Part shown: positions 27,194 to 34,950 of the stretch, piece by piece
Position numbering within the stretch: the first letter of the stretch is position 1
Layout: every line of letters starts with the position of its first letter
Source: Thermomonospora echinospora
GTDB lineage: Bacteria; Actinomycetota; Actinomycetes; Streptosporangiales; Streptosporangiaceae
NCBI RefSeq assembly: GCF_900108175.1
Contig: NZ_FNVO01000003.1
Coordinates: 310,001 to 374,000 of the forward strand
Direction: 5' to 3'
DNA: 64,000 bases
Translations under genes and position numbers: made by a program
Notes under the pieces: generated by a model
Databases searched by the model: none
The model's input: the letters and a program-made list of their open reading frames with translations, nothing else
Told to the model about the DNA's origin: nothing

Positions 27194-28381
27194 GTGACCG
27201 ATATCGAGGAGTACGGGCGCCGGGCCCGGGCCTGGCTGGAGACCGCCACCGCCGGGCTCCCCGGGGAGCCGGGGCTTCAGCAGGCCCGCGAGTTCATGGC
27301 CCGGCTCTATGACGCCGGGTACTCCGGCATCACCTGGCCCGAGGAGTACGGCGGGCAGGGCCTGTCGGTCGCCGAGGAGCGGGCGTTCCAGCAGGCCGCC
27401 AAGGACTTCGCACTGCCGGTCGGGGTCTTCGGCATCGGGCTGGGCATGTGCGGGCCGACCCTGCTGTCCCTGGGCACCGAGGAGCAGAAGCGGCGCTACA
27501 TCAGGCCGCTGCTGCGCGGCGAGGAGATCTGGTGCCAGCTGTTCTCCGAGCCGGGCGCCGGCTCGGACGTGGCCTCCCTGCAGACCCGGGCGGTGCCGGA
27601 CGGCGACGGCTGGCTGATCAACGGCCAGAAGGTGTGGACCTCGGTGGCCAGGCAGGCCGACTACGGGCTGCTGATCGCCCGGACCGACCCGGACGCGCCC
27701 AAGCACCGGGGCATCACCATGTTCATCGTCGACATGCACCACCCCGGCGTGACGGTGCGCCCGCTGCGCGACATGACCGGCGAGTCGCACTTCAACGAGA
27801 TCTTCTTCGACGACGTCGAGGTGCCCGCCGACCAGGTGGTGGGCGGCGTGCACGACGGCTGGAACGCCGCGGTGACCACGCTGCTGCACGAGCGGGTGTC
27901 GATCGGGATGGGGGCGACCCGCACCGAGCGTCCCGCCTCGTTCGCCGGCGTCTCCCGCCGGGCCGCCGAGCGCGGGCTGACCGCCGACGCGGCCGTCCGC
28001 GACCGGCTGGTCGACCTGTACCTGCGAGAGCGGGCGTTCGACCTGCTGAACGCGCGGATGGCGCAGGAGGTCAAGGCGGGGATCGCGCCCGGCGCCCGAG
28101 GCTCGGTGATCAAGCTGCTGCTGGCCGACCTGACCCTGTTCGGCGCCGACGTGGCCGCCGAGATCCTCGGCCCGGACGTGGTCGCCCACGACGGCGCCGA
28201 CGCCGCCCTGGCCCGGGCGCTGAGCTGGGCTCCGGGCATGGCGCTCGGCGGCGGCACCAACGAGATCATGCGCAACATCATCGGCGACCGGGTGCTGGGG
28301 CTGCCCCGCGAGCCGCAGGTGGACCGGGACGTGCCGTTCCGCGAGCTCAGGGTCGGCACCCAGAAGGAGACGGGCAAGTGA
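27194..28381 (+). CDS. Acyl-CoA dehydrogenase, first of a pair
   Basis: A 395-residue FAD flavoprotein. Seen: ITWPEEYGGQG near 50, the CQLFSEPGAGSDVASL flavin-binding stretch, INGQKVWTSVAR, and the C-terminal GGGTNEIMRNIIGDRVLGLPR. The canonical catalytic Glu context of the C-terminal domain is not obvious, as expected for one subunit of a heteromeric pair. GTG start with TAGGAGA upstream; the stop overlaps the second dehydrogenase start by 4 bases, implying equal synthesis. Likely works with the next gene as a FadE28/FadE29-like alpha2-beta2 enzyme. Confidence 0.9.
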   Translation: MTDIEEYGRRARAWLETATAGLPGEPGLQQAREFMARLYDAGYSGITWPEEYGGQGLSVAEERAFQQAAKDFALPVGVFGIGLGMCGPTLLSLGTEEQKRRYIRPLLRGEEIWCQLFSEPGAGSDVASLQTRAVPDGDGWLINGQKVWTSVARQADYGLLIARTDPDAPKHRGITMFIVDMHHPGVTVRPLRDMTGESHFNEIFFDDVEVPADQVVGGVHDGWNAAVTTLLHERVSIGMGATRTERPASFAGVSRRAAERGLTADAAVRDRLVDLYLRERAFDLLNARMAQEVKAGIAPGARGSVIKLLLADLTLFGADVAAEILGPDVVAHDGADAALARALSWAPGMALGGGTNEIMRNIIGDRVLGLPREPQVDRDVPFRELRVGTQKETGK

Positions 28382-29502
28382 GACTGATCCGCACCGACGA
28401 GCAGCGAGAACTGGCCGACGCGACGCGCGCCTTCCTGGCCGGCACCTCCCCCATGGCCCGGGTCCGCGAGATCGCCGAGACGCCCGGCGTCTGTCACGAC
28501 CCCGACGTGTGGCGGCGGATGGCCGGGGAGCTGGGGCTGACCGGCCTGGCGGTCCCCGAGGAGTACGGCGGGGCGGGCTTCGGCCACGGCGAGGTCGCCG
28601 TCGTCATGGAGGAACTGGGCGCGGCGCTCACCCCGACCCCGTACCTGGCCTCCGTCGTCCTGGCCGCGAACGTGCTGCTCGCCCTGGACGACGAGGCAGC
28701 CGCCAAGGACCTGCTGCCGGGCATCGCGAACGGCTCGGTCATCGCCACGTTCGCCCCTCCGGTGCCCGGCGACCGCATGCCCGGGGCTCGTGCCCACGGC
28801 GACGGCCACACGCTGGAGGGGCCGGTGCCCCGCGTCCTGCACGCCGCCGACGCCGACCTGATCCTGGTCGCGGCCACCCTCGCGGACGAGGTCGAGGACG
28901 GCTCCGGGCCGCTGGCCGTCTTCGCCGTCGATCCCGCCGCACCCGGCCTTACCCGCACGGAGCTGACCACGCTCGACCTCACCCGTCCGCAGTACCGGCT
29001 GGAGTTCGACGGCACCCCGGCCCGGCTGGTCGGCCCGTCCGACGCAGGCCCGGCGCTGGAGCGGGCGATGGACCTGGCCGCCGTCGCGCTGGCCGCCGAG
29101 CAACTCGGTGGGATGCGCCGCTGCCTGGACACGATCGTGGAGTACGCCAAGCTGCGCGTGCAGTTCGGCCGCTACGTGGGGTCGTTCCAGGGCGTCAAGC
29201 ACCGGCTCGCCGACATGCACTGCACGCTGGAGCAGGCTGAGTCGATCGTCCGGTACGCGGCCTGGGCCGCCGACGAGGCCCCCGAGGAGCTGCCGGTGGC
29301 CGCCGCGCTCGCCCAGTCGTTCATGGGACGCGCCTACTTCCAGGTCGCCAAGGACAGCCTGCTCCTGCACGGCGGCATCGGGTTCACCTGGGAGCACGAC
29401 GCGCACCTGTACTACAAGCGGGCCAAGAGCGACGAGCTGCTGCTCGGCGCTCCCCGCCACCACCGCGCCCGGCTGGCCGAACGCCTCGGCCTGGTGACCT
29501 GA
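28378..29502 (+). CDS. Acyl-CoA dehydrogenase, second of a pair
   Basis: A 374-residue flavoprotein beginning at GTG within the GTGA overlap with the upstream dehydrogenase. Seen: LTGLAVPEEYGGAGFGHGE, the central domain with an atypically short flavin-loop region, RVQFGRYVGSFQGVKHRLADM, and LLLHGGIGFTWEHDAHLYYKRAK, the FadE29-like C-terminal motif whose Glu (WEHD) is the expected catalytic base. A longer open frame upstream is an artefact of GC-rich codon bias over the first gene. Ends at a terminator hairpin; converges on valS. Confidence 0.9.
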   Translation: MRLIRTDEQRELADATRAFLAGTSPMARVREIAETPGVCHDPDVWRRMAGELGLTGLAVPEEYGGAGFGHGEVAVVMEELGAALTPTPYLASVVLAANVLLALDDEAAAKDLLPGIANGSVIATFAPPVPGDRMPGARAHGDGHTLEGPVPRVLHAADADLILVAATLADEVEDGSGPLAVFAVDPAAPGLTRTELTTLDLTRPQYRLEFDGTPARLVGPSDAGPALERAMDLAAVALAAEQLGGMRRCLDTIVEYAKLRVQFGRYVGSFQGVKHRLADMHCTLEQAESIVRYAAWAADEAPEELPVAAALAQSFMGRAYFQVAKDSLLLHGGIGFTWEHDAHLYYKRAKSDELLLGAPRHHRARLAERLGLVT

Positions 29503-29525
29503 CCGGTTCTCCCGCAGGATGCTCT

Positions 29526-29564
29526 CGGGCCCCTCGTCCGGCCACGGCACGGGCGAGGGGCCCG
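29526..29564. terminator. Hairpin between acyl-CoA dehydrogenase and valS
   Basis: An 11-bp perfect stem (29526-29536 with 29554-29564) and 17-base loop follows the dehydrogenase stop by 24 bases, then GCGGAAAAGG. It can serve both converging genes. Confidence 0.6.
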
Positions 29565-29622
29565 CGGAAAAGGATCGGCGCGACGGCGCTCGCCGACGAA
29601 CGGGGACGGGCAGCGCCCCTGA

Positions 29623-32160
29623 TCAGTCCTGGGCGGCGAGGGCGACCGTCACCGTGAGCTCGGTGATGGTCTCCGAGGCGTCCAGTTCCAGCTCGTGGAC
29701 GTTGCCGGCGGCGCGCAGGTCCTCGGCGGCCGGGCCGATGTCACCGGCGCCGGGACCGCGCACGACGGCCCGCGCCACCTCGGCCCGCATGGAGACCTTG
29801 GCCTGCGACTTGACCTTGCGGACCTGCCGCAGTGCCTCGGCGGTCACCATCAGCAGCGCCGGGTCGCCGCCGGCGGGCGGTTCGTCCGCGGCGGGCCAGG
29901 CCGCCAGGTGCACCGAGCCCTCCTGCCACCAGGACCAGACCTCCTCGGTGACGAAGGGCAGGAACGGGGCGAACAGGCGCAGCAGCACCGACAGCGCGGT
30001 GTGCAGGGCGGCGCGCGCCGAGGCCGCCTGCGGCCCCTCACCGTAGGCGCGCTGCTTGACCAGCTCCAGATAGTCGTCGCAGAACTGCCAGAAGAACCGC
30101 TCGGTGCGCTCCAGGGCGCGGGCATGGTCGTAGCCGTCCAGGGCCTCGGTGGCCTCCCCGACGACCCCGGACAGCGCGGCCAGCATCGCCAGGTCCAGCG
30201 GCTCGGTGACGGCGGCGCCGGGCGGCACCTCGCCGAGGCCGAGCACGAACCGGGCCGCGTTCAGGATCTTGGTGGCCAGCCGGCGGCCCACCTTGATCTG
30301 GCCGACCTCGAAGGCGGTGTCGGTGCCCGGCCGGGCACTGGCCGCCCAGTAGCGGACCGCGTCGGTGCCGTGCTCGACCAGCAGCCCCATCGGGGTGACC
30401 ACGTTGCCCTTGGACTTGGACATCTTCTTGCGGTCGGGGTCCAGGATCCAGCCGGACAGCGCGGTGTCGGTCCACGGCAGCGACCCGTGCTCCAGATGCG
30501 CGCGCACCACCGTGGAGAACAGCCAGGTGCGGATGATGTCGTGCCCCTGCGGCCGCAGGTCGTAGGGGAAGACCCGGGAGAACAGGTCGGCGTCCTGCTC
30601 CCAGCCGCCGGCGATCTGCGGGGACAGCGAGGAGGTGGCCCAGGTGTCCATGACGTCCGGGTCGCCCATGAAGCCGTCCGGCTTGCCGCGCTGCTCCTCG
30701 GTGTAACCGGGCGGCACGTCCGAGGAGGGGTCGACCGGCAGCATGTCCTCCGGCGGCGTGATCGGCTCGTCGTAGACCGGCTCGCCCGCGGAGTCCAGCC
30801 GGTACCAGACCGGGAACGGGATGCCGAAGAACCGCTGCCGGGAGATCAGCCAGTCGCCGTTGAGGCCCGCCACCCAGTTCTCGTAGCGGGCCCGCATGTA
30901 CGGCGGGTGCCAGGCCAGCTCGCGTCCCCGCGCCAGCAGCGCCTCGCGCAGCCCGGCGTCCCGGCCGCCGTTGCGGACGTACCACTGGCGGGTGGTGACG
31001 ATCTCCAGCGGTCTGGTGCCCCGCTCGTAGAACTTGACCGGCCGGGTGACCGGGCGCGGCTCGCCGTCCAGGTCGCCGGACTCGCGCAGCAGCTCCACGA
31101 CCCGTTCCCGGGCCGAGTGGACCGTCCTGCCCGCCAGCCGGTCGTACGGCGAGGCGGGGACCCCGGCGGGCGGGTCGGCGGCCAGCCGGCCGTCCCAGCC
31201 GATGACCGCACGGGTGGGCAGGTCCAGCTCCCGCCACCAGGTCACGTCGGTGACGTCGCCGAACGTGCAGATCATCGCGAGGCCCGAGCCCTTGTCCGGA
31301 TCGGCCAGCCGGTGCGCGAACACCGGGACCTCGACGCCGAACAGCGGGGTGCGGACGGTGCGGCCGAACAGCTCCCGGTAGCGCTCGTCGTCGGGGTGGG
31401 CGACCAGCGCCACGCACGCGGGCAGCAGCTCCGGGCGGGTGGTCTCCACGTACACCGGCCGCTCACCATCGTGGAAGCGCAGCCGGTGGAAGGCGCCGGC
31501 GGTCTCACGGTCCTCCAGCTCGGCCTGGGCGACGGCGGTGCGGAACGTGACGTCCCACAGGGTCGGCGCCTGCGCCAGGTACGCCTCGCCGCGCGCCAGG
31601 TTGCGCAGGAACGCCCGCTGCGAGACCGCCCGTGCCCGGTCCCCGATCGTGGTGTAGAGCAGGCTCCAGTCGACCGACAGGCCGACCCGGCGCCACACGT
31701 CCTCGAACGCCCGCTCGTCGATCGCGGTCAGCCGCTCGCACAGCTCGATGAAGTTGCGGCGGCTGACCGGGACCTGCCGCCTGGGGTCGGGCTCGGCCGG
31801 CGGCTCGAAGGCGGGGTCGTAGGGCAGCGACGGGTCACAGCGGACGCCGAAGTGGTTCTGCACCCGCCGCTCGGTGGGCAGGCCGTTGTCGTCCCAGCCC
31901 ATCGGGTAGAACACCGTCTGCCCGCGCATCCGCCGGTAGCGCGCGACCGTGTCGGTCTGGGTATAGGAGAACACGTGCCCGACGTGCAGGGACCCGCTGA
32001 CCGTGGGCGGCGGGGTGTCGATCGCGTAGACCTCCTCGCGGGGCCTGGTGCGGTCGAACCGGTAGGTGCCGTCGGCCTCCCAGCGGCGTACCCACTTGTC
32101 CTCCAGACCGTCCAGGGAGGGCCTTGGCGGAACGTCGGGAGTACGCGGCTGCGGATTCAT
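29623..32160 (-). CDS. valS: Valyl-tRNA synthetase, archaeal/Rickettsia-type
   Basis: An 845-residue class I synthetase that charges tRNA-Val. HIGH-type HVGH is at 59-62 and KMSKS at 579-583, with an editing domain between (ETTRPELLPACVALVAHPDD, AMICTFGD). The active-site stretch GWDDNGLPTE (88-97) is that of archaeal and rickettsial ValRS, in place of the bacterial GxDHAGIAT; the usual C-terminal bacterial coiled-coil arm is short. So it is probably an acquired version, and the genome may carry a bacterial-type copy elsewhere. It sits inside a region inserted between conserved neighbours. Confidence 0.95.
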   Translation of the reverse strand: MNPQPRTPDVPPRPSLDGLEDKWVRRWEADGTYRFDRTRPREEVYAIDTPPPTVSGSLHVGHVFSYTQTDTVARYRRMRGQTVFYPMGWDDNGLPTERRVQNHFGVRCDPSLPYDPAFEPPAEPDPRRQVPVSRRNFIELCERLTAIDERAFEDVWRRVGLSVDWSLLYTTIGDRARAVSQRAFLRNLARGEAYLAQAPTLWDVTFRTAVAQAELEDRETAGAFHRLRFHDGERPVYVETTRPELLPACVALVAHPDDERYRELFGRTVRTPLFGVEVPVFAHRLADPDKGSGLAMICTFGDVTDVTWWRELDLPTRAVIGWDGRLAADPPAGVPASPYDRLAGRTVHSARERVVELLRESGDLDGEPRPVTRPVKFYERGTRPLEIVTTRQWYVRNGGRDAGLREALLARGRELAWHPPYMRARYENWVAGLNGDWLISRQRFFGIPFPVWYRLDSAGEPVYDEPITPPEDMLPVDPSSDVPPGYTEEQRGKPDGFMGDPDVMDTWATSSLSPQIAGGWEQDADLFSRVFPYDLRPQGHDIIRTWLFSTVVRAHLEHGSLPWTDTALSGWILDPDRKKMSKSKGNVVTPMGLLVEHGTDAVRYWAASARPGTDTAFEVGQIKVGRRLATKILNAARFVLGLGEVPPGAAVTEPLDLAMLAALSGVVGEATEALDGYDHARALERTERFFWQFCDDYLELVKQRAYGEGPQAASARAALHTALSVLLRLFAPFLPFVTEEVWSWWQEGSVHLAAWPAADEPPAGGDPALLMVTAEALRQVRKVKSQAKVSMRAEVARAVVRGPGAGDIGPAAEDLRAAGNVHELELDASETITELTVTVALAAQD

Positions 32161-32257
32161 GCACCAATGCTAGTGACGCTTCGCGCCTCCGTACCGATTC
32201 AAACGCCGCCACTTGGATAACCTCACTGCGTTCGGCTGCAGAGCGGAGGAGATGACG

Positions 32258-32545
32258 ATGGCGGACAAGGGCGACATCGGCTGGCGGGTGCTGGCCGGCG
32301 GCGCGGCCCTGGCAAGCGGGTTCGCGGCCCGCAGGGCGATCACATACGCCTGGAAGAAGACCACCGGCAAGGAGCCGCCGACCAACCCCGAGTCGCCCGA
32401 TGTGGCCCTGGGCGAGGCGTTGGGCTGGGCAGTGGTCATGGGGGTCGGCATGGAGGTGGCACGGCTGCTGGCCACCCGTGCGGCGGCGCGCCGGTACGCC
32501 AAGTCCAACGGTCGGCTGCCGGCGGCCTTCGGCCTCGGCGACTGA
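32258..32545 (+). CDS. DUF4235 small membrane protein
   Basis: A 95-residue protein of the actinobacterial DUF4235 family: a hydrophobic first helix (WRVLAGGAALASGFAARRAI), the conserved TYAWKKTTGKEPPTNPESPDVALGEALGWA and a second hydrophobic helix (VVMGVGMEVARLLATRAAARRY). The ATG at 32258 follows GGAGGA with 7 bases' spacing, better than the ATG two codons earlier. Divergent from valS. Function unknown. Confidence 0.85.
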   Translation: MADKGDIGWRVLAGGAALASGFAARRAITYAWKKTTGKEPPTNPESPDVALGEALGWAVVMGVGMEVARLLATRAAARRYAKSNGRLPAAFGLGD

Positions 32546-32552
32546 CCCCGCT

Positions 32553-32576
32553 GCCCGGCCTGGGCACGGGCCGGGC
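32553..32576 (+). terminator. Hairpin after DUF4235 gene
   Basis: gcccggcc (32553-32560) pairs perfectly with ggccgggc (32569-32576), 8 bases after the stop. Confidence 0.55.
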
Positions 32577-32671
32577 GGTCCCGGCTCCGCGGCGACCGCC
32601 GACCCTATTGGATGACCGGTCCAGCCTTGTCGTATCGTGGTCGATCCCGTACACGAAAGGGATCGGCCACG

Positions 32672-33256
32672 ATGCGTTTCGCCCTCGAAGACGAGCTGCG
32701 CGCCGAGCGGTTCCGGCTGATCGAGACCCTGGAGGGGCTGTCGGACGACGACTTCGACGCCGGCGCCACGCTGTGCACCGAGTGGGCGCCCCGTGACGTC
32801 CTCGGCCACGTCATCGGGATCGACTACCTGCTGGGCTCCTACGTGCCGTACGGAACACGCATCAACGCCGCCAACCGGGCGCAGGCCGACCGGGCGCGGA
32901 TGCTGCCGCGTGGCCGGCTGATGGAGTGGGCCCGGCACTGGGCCGCCAACCCCAGCCTCACCTCGCGCCTGGCGCTGCCGGTCATTCTGGGCGACCTCGG
33001 CGTGCACCACCAGGATGTGCTGCGCGGACTGGGGCTGCGGCGGGACGTGCCGGATGCCGTCGCCACCGCGATCTTCCGCGAGGGGCTACAGCTGAGCCTG
33101 TGGCTCAACCGTAGGGTGCTCTCCCACCGGCTGGTGCCGACCGACGGCCACCGTCCGGTGGGGCGGGGGCCCGAGGTGCGCGGCACCCGGGAGGCGCTGG
33201 GGATGTGGCTCACCGGCCGGGACTCGGTGGCCGGCGAGCTGGAGTTCGCTTCTTGA
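32672..33256 (+). CDS. Maleylpyruvate isomerase family mycothiol-dependent enzyme (DinB-like)
   Basis: A 194-residue member of the DinB/MDMPI fold (TIGR03083-like). Seen: WAPRDVLGHVIGIDYLLGS (first His ligand), GDLGVHHQDVLRGLG (paired His) and the C-terminal capping part (GRGPEVRGTREALGMWLTGR). These enzymes use a metal and mycothiol, the actinobacterial thiol, for isomerisation or conjugation. The ATG follows GAAAGGGA. Stand-alone between DUF4235 and the convergent EcsC gene; substrate unknown. Confidence 0.85.
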   Translation: MRFALEDELRAERFRLIETLEGLSDDDFDAGATLCTEWAPRDVLGHVIGIDYLLGSYVPYGTRINAANRAQADRARMLPRGRLMEWARHWAANPSLTSRLALPVILGDLGVHHQDVLRGLGLRRDVPDAVATAIFREGLQLSLWLNRRVLSHRLVPTDGHRPVGRGPEVRGTREALGMWLTGRDSVAGELEFAS

Positions 33257-33288
33257 TCGGAACGGGCGGAGCGGGGGCGGCCGTCCGG

Positions 33289-34164
33289 TCAGCCCGGCGG
33301 CAGCGGGGGACGCGGGAGGACGTGCGGGACGGCGGGGGCGGGTCCCATGTGGCGGCGCAGGTCCTCGCGGACCGCCTCGGCCAGCCGTTTGGTGGCGGTC
33401 CGGTTGAGCGTCGCGCCGGCGGCGGCGCCGGTCAGGAAGGGGCCCATGGTCGACATGCTGCGGCCGAAGGTGCGCAGCAGCCGTTTGCGCAGCGCGGTCT
33501 TGGCCGCCGTACCGAGCGCGTTGGTCAGCGAGCCGGTCTCCAGCGGGTTGATCCCGCGCCGTCTGGCCCACGAGGTCAGGAACGCACCGGCCCGGGCGGT
33601 GCCGGAGCCGGGGATGTCCACCCCGTAGACGGCGTGCAACTCGGCGATCAGCTTGACCTCGATCGCCGAGATCACCAGTGTCTCGGCGGCGATCTGCGCG
33701 GGCGCGGTCAGCAGCAGCGGCGGCGCGGTGAACTGCACGGCCGCCAGCGCGCCGCCGGCGGCACCCACCGCGGTGGTGCCGTTGGCCGCCACCCGCACCA
33801 GGCTGTCGGCCAGCCGCTCGCCGGTGAGGCCGTGGTGGTGGGCGCTGAGCGTGGGCGCGTCGCGCACCGGCAGATGGGGGGTGATCTCCATCAGCAGATC
33901 GGCGAGCCAGCGCCCGCCGCGCAGCCCGGTGGCCCCGGTGCGGCGCGCGCCCTCGGCCAGCAGCCTGGTCAGCCTGCCCAGCAGCCGACGCCGGCTGTCG
34001 GGGTCGAGGTCGTCGCCGGCCAGTCGTCCGACCAGCTCGGCGATCTCGGCGTTCCGGCCACCGTCACGGGGTGCCGGAACACCGAGATCGCCGGTGTCGT
34101 CCTGCGCGCGGTCGGGGGGTCCGTCACCGTCACCGGACACGGGTCCCCCGATCAGGCCGCGCAC
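33289..34164 (-). CDS. EcsC-family protein
   Basis: A 291-residue protein of the EcsC family. The first 60 residues are charged and probably flexible, followed by amphipathic and hydrophobic helices (TTAVGAAGGALAAVQFTAPPLLLTAPAQIAAETLVISAIEVKLIAELHAVYG), then RAGAFLTSWARRRG and the C-terminal GRSMSTMGPFLTGAAAGATLNRTATKRLAEAV. EcsC proteins associate with membranes; function unclear. The GTG start lies inside the end of the DUF4193 gene (13-base overlap), so it is co-transcribed with it. Confidence 0.82.
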   Translation of the reverse strand: MRGLIGGPVSGDGDGPPDRAQDDTGDLGVPAPRDGGRNAEIAELVGRLAGDDLDPDSRRRLLGRLTRLLAEGARRTGATGLRGGRWLADLLMEITPHLPVRDAPTLSAHHHGLTGERLADSLVRVAANGTTAVGAAGGALAAVQFTAPPLLLTAPAQIAAETLVISAIEVKLIAELHAVYGVDIPGSGTARAGAFLTSWARRRGINPLETGSLTNALGTAAKTALRKRLLRTFGRSMSTMGPFLTGAAAGATLNRTATKRLAEAVREDLRRHMGPAPAVPHVLPRPPLPPG

Positions 34165-34448
34165 TCGCGGCAGATCGGCTGGCCCTTGCGCTCCTCGGCG
34201 AGCTGGCTGCGGTGGTGCACCAGGAAGCAGCGCGAGCAGGTGAACTCGTCGGCCTGACGCGGCACCACCCGGAAGGTGAGCTCCTCGTTGGACAGGTCGG
34301 CGCCGGGCAGTTCGGCCACCTCACCGGCGTCGAGGTCCTCGTCGATGATGCTCGCGGCCTTGTCCGCCCGACGGGCCTGCAGCTCCTGCAGGCTGTCCTC
34401 GCTGAGGTCGTCGTCGGTCTTGCGCGGGCTGTCGTAATCGGTTGCCAT
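34152..34448 (-). CDS. DUF4193 zinc-ribbon protein
   Basis: A 98-residue acidic protein of the actinobacterial DUF4193 family (Rv2699c position). The conserved N-terminal MATDYDSPRKTDDD and the C-terminal zinc-ribbon (CSRC at 78-81 and CREC at 93-96, approximately) with FTCSRCFLVHHRSQL are present. Likely a nucleic-acid- or RNA-polymerase-associated small protein by family resemblance; function not established. GGAGATAG precedes the ATG. Confidence 0.9.
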   Translation of the reverse strand: MATDYDSPRKTDDDLSEDSLQELQARRADKAASIIDEDLDAGEVAELPGADLSNEELTFRVVPRQADEFTCSRCFLVHHRSQLAEERKGQPICRECAA

Positions 34449-34950
34449 CTGCTATCTCCATCCCCCTCGTCGTTCTTTGCGCCCCGTCGCGCGGATCTAA
34501 CGCTCGGGAGGCCGTACTTGTGCCCGATCCGGGCGGGAAATTCTGTCACGCGTGGTGACCCCCGGCACGCAAGGCGCAACGAGTACCACACGTGACGCCC
34601 GTCACCGCCGTCGCCCCGCCGGATGTGCCGTCCGCCACACTCCTGCCGGACGTCACGCCAGTGGATCTTCCGTGGATCGGCCGCCGGAACGCCGGCGGCG
34701 GGCCCGCCCGGACCCGTCCGCCCCGGGGCTCCGAGGGCCCCGCGGAACGCCGTGCGAGCCGCCATCGACGTCCTGCGGCGGCGGGATCATATCGGTCCAC
34801 GGACCGGTCCGCGCGCCGGCCCCGCGGCCGGGCGCGGCCAGGTACCGGCGCGAGCCGCGACAGCGAACCGGACGAACCGGTGAAGCGTCTGAAGTAACGC
34901 GATATTGTGCCCGCCTGACGCGGGCTAATCGGGGTCACTGGAGGGTCAAC
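34449..34950. other. Intergenic region between DUF4193 and Ser/Thr kinase
   Basis: This 502-base region is GC-rich and has open frames only by codon bias. No gene is supported. Promoters for both divergent genes must lie here. A 6-bp hairpin (34909-34914 with 34920-34925) lies 25 bases before the kinase start codon, just upstream of its Shine-Dalgarno, and may affect translation. Confidence 0.4.

Noticed and set aside
27448-28377. Upstream in-frame extension of the second acyl-CoA dehydrogenase
   Set aside because: It overlaps the first dehydrogenase in another frame and has no similarity; the GTGA overlap gives the natural start at 28378.
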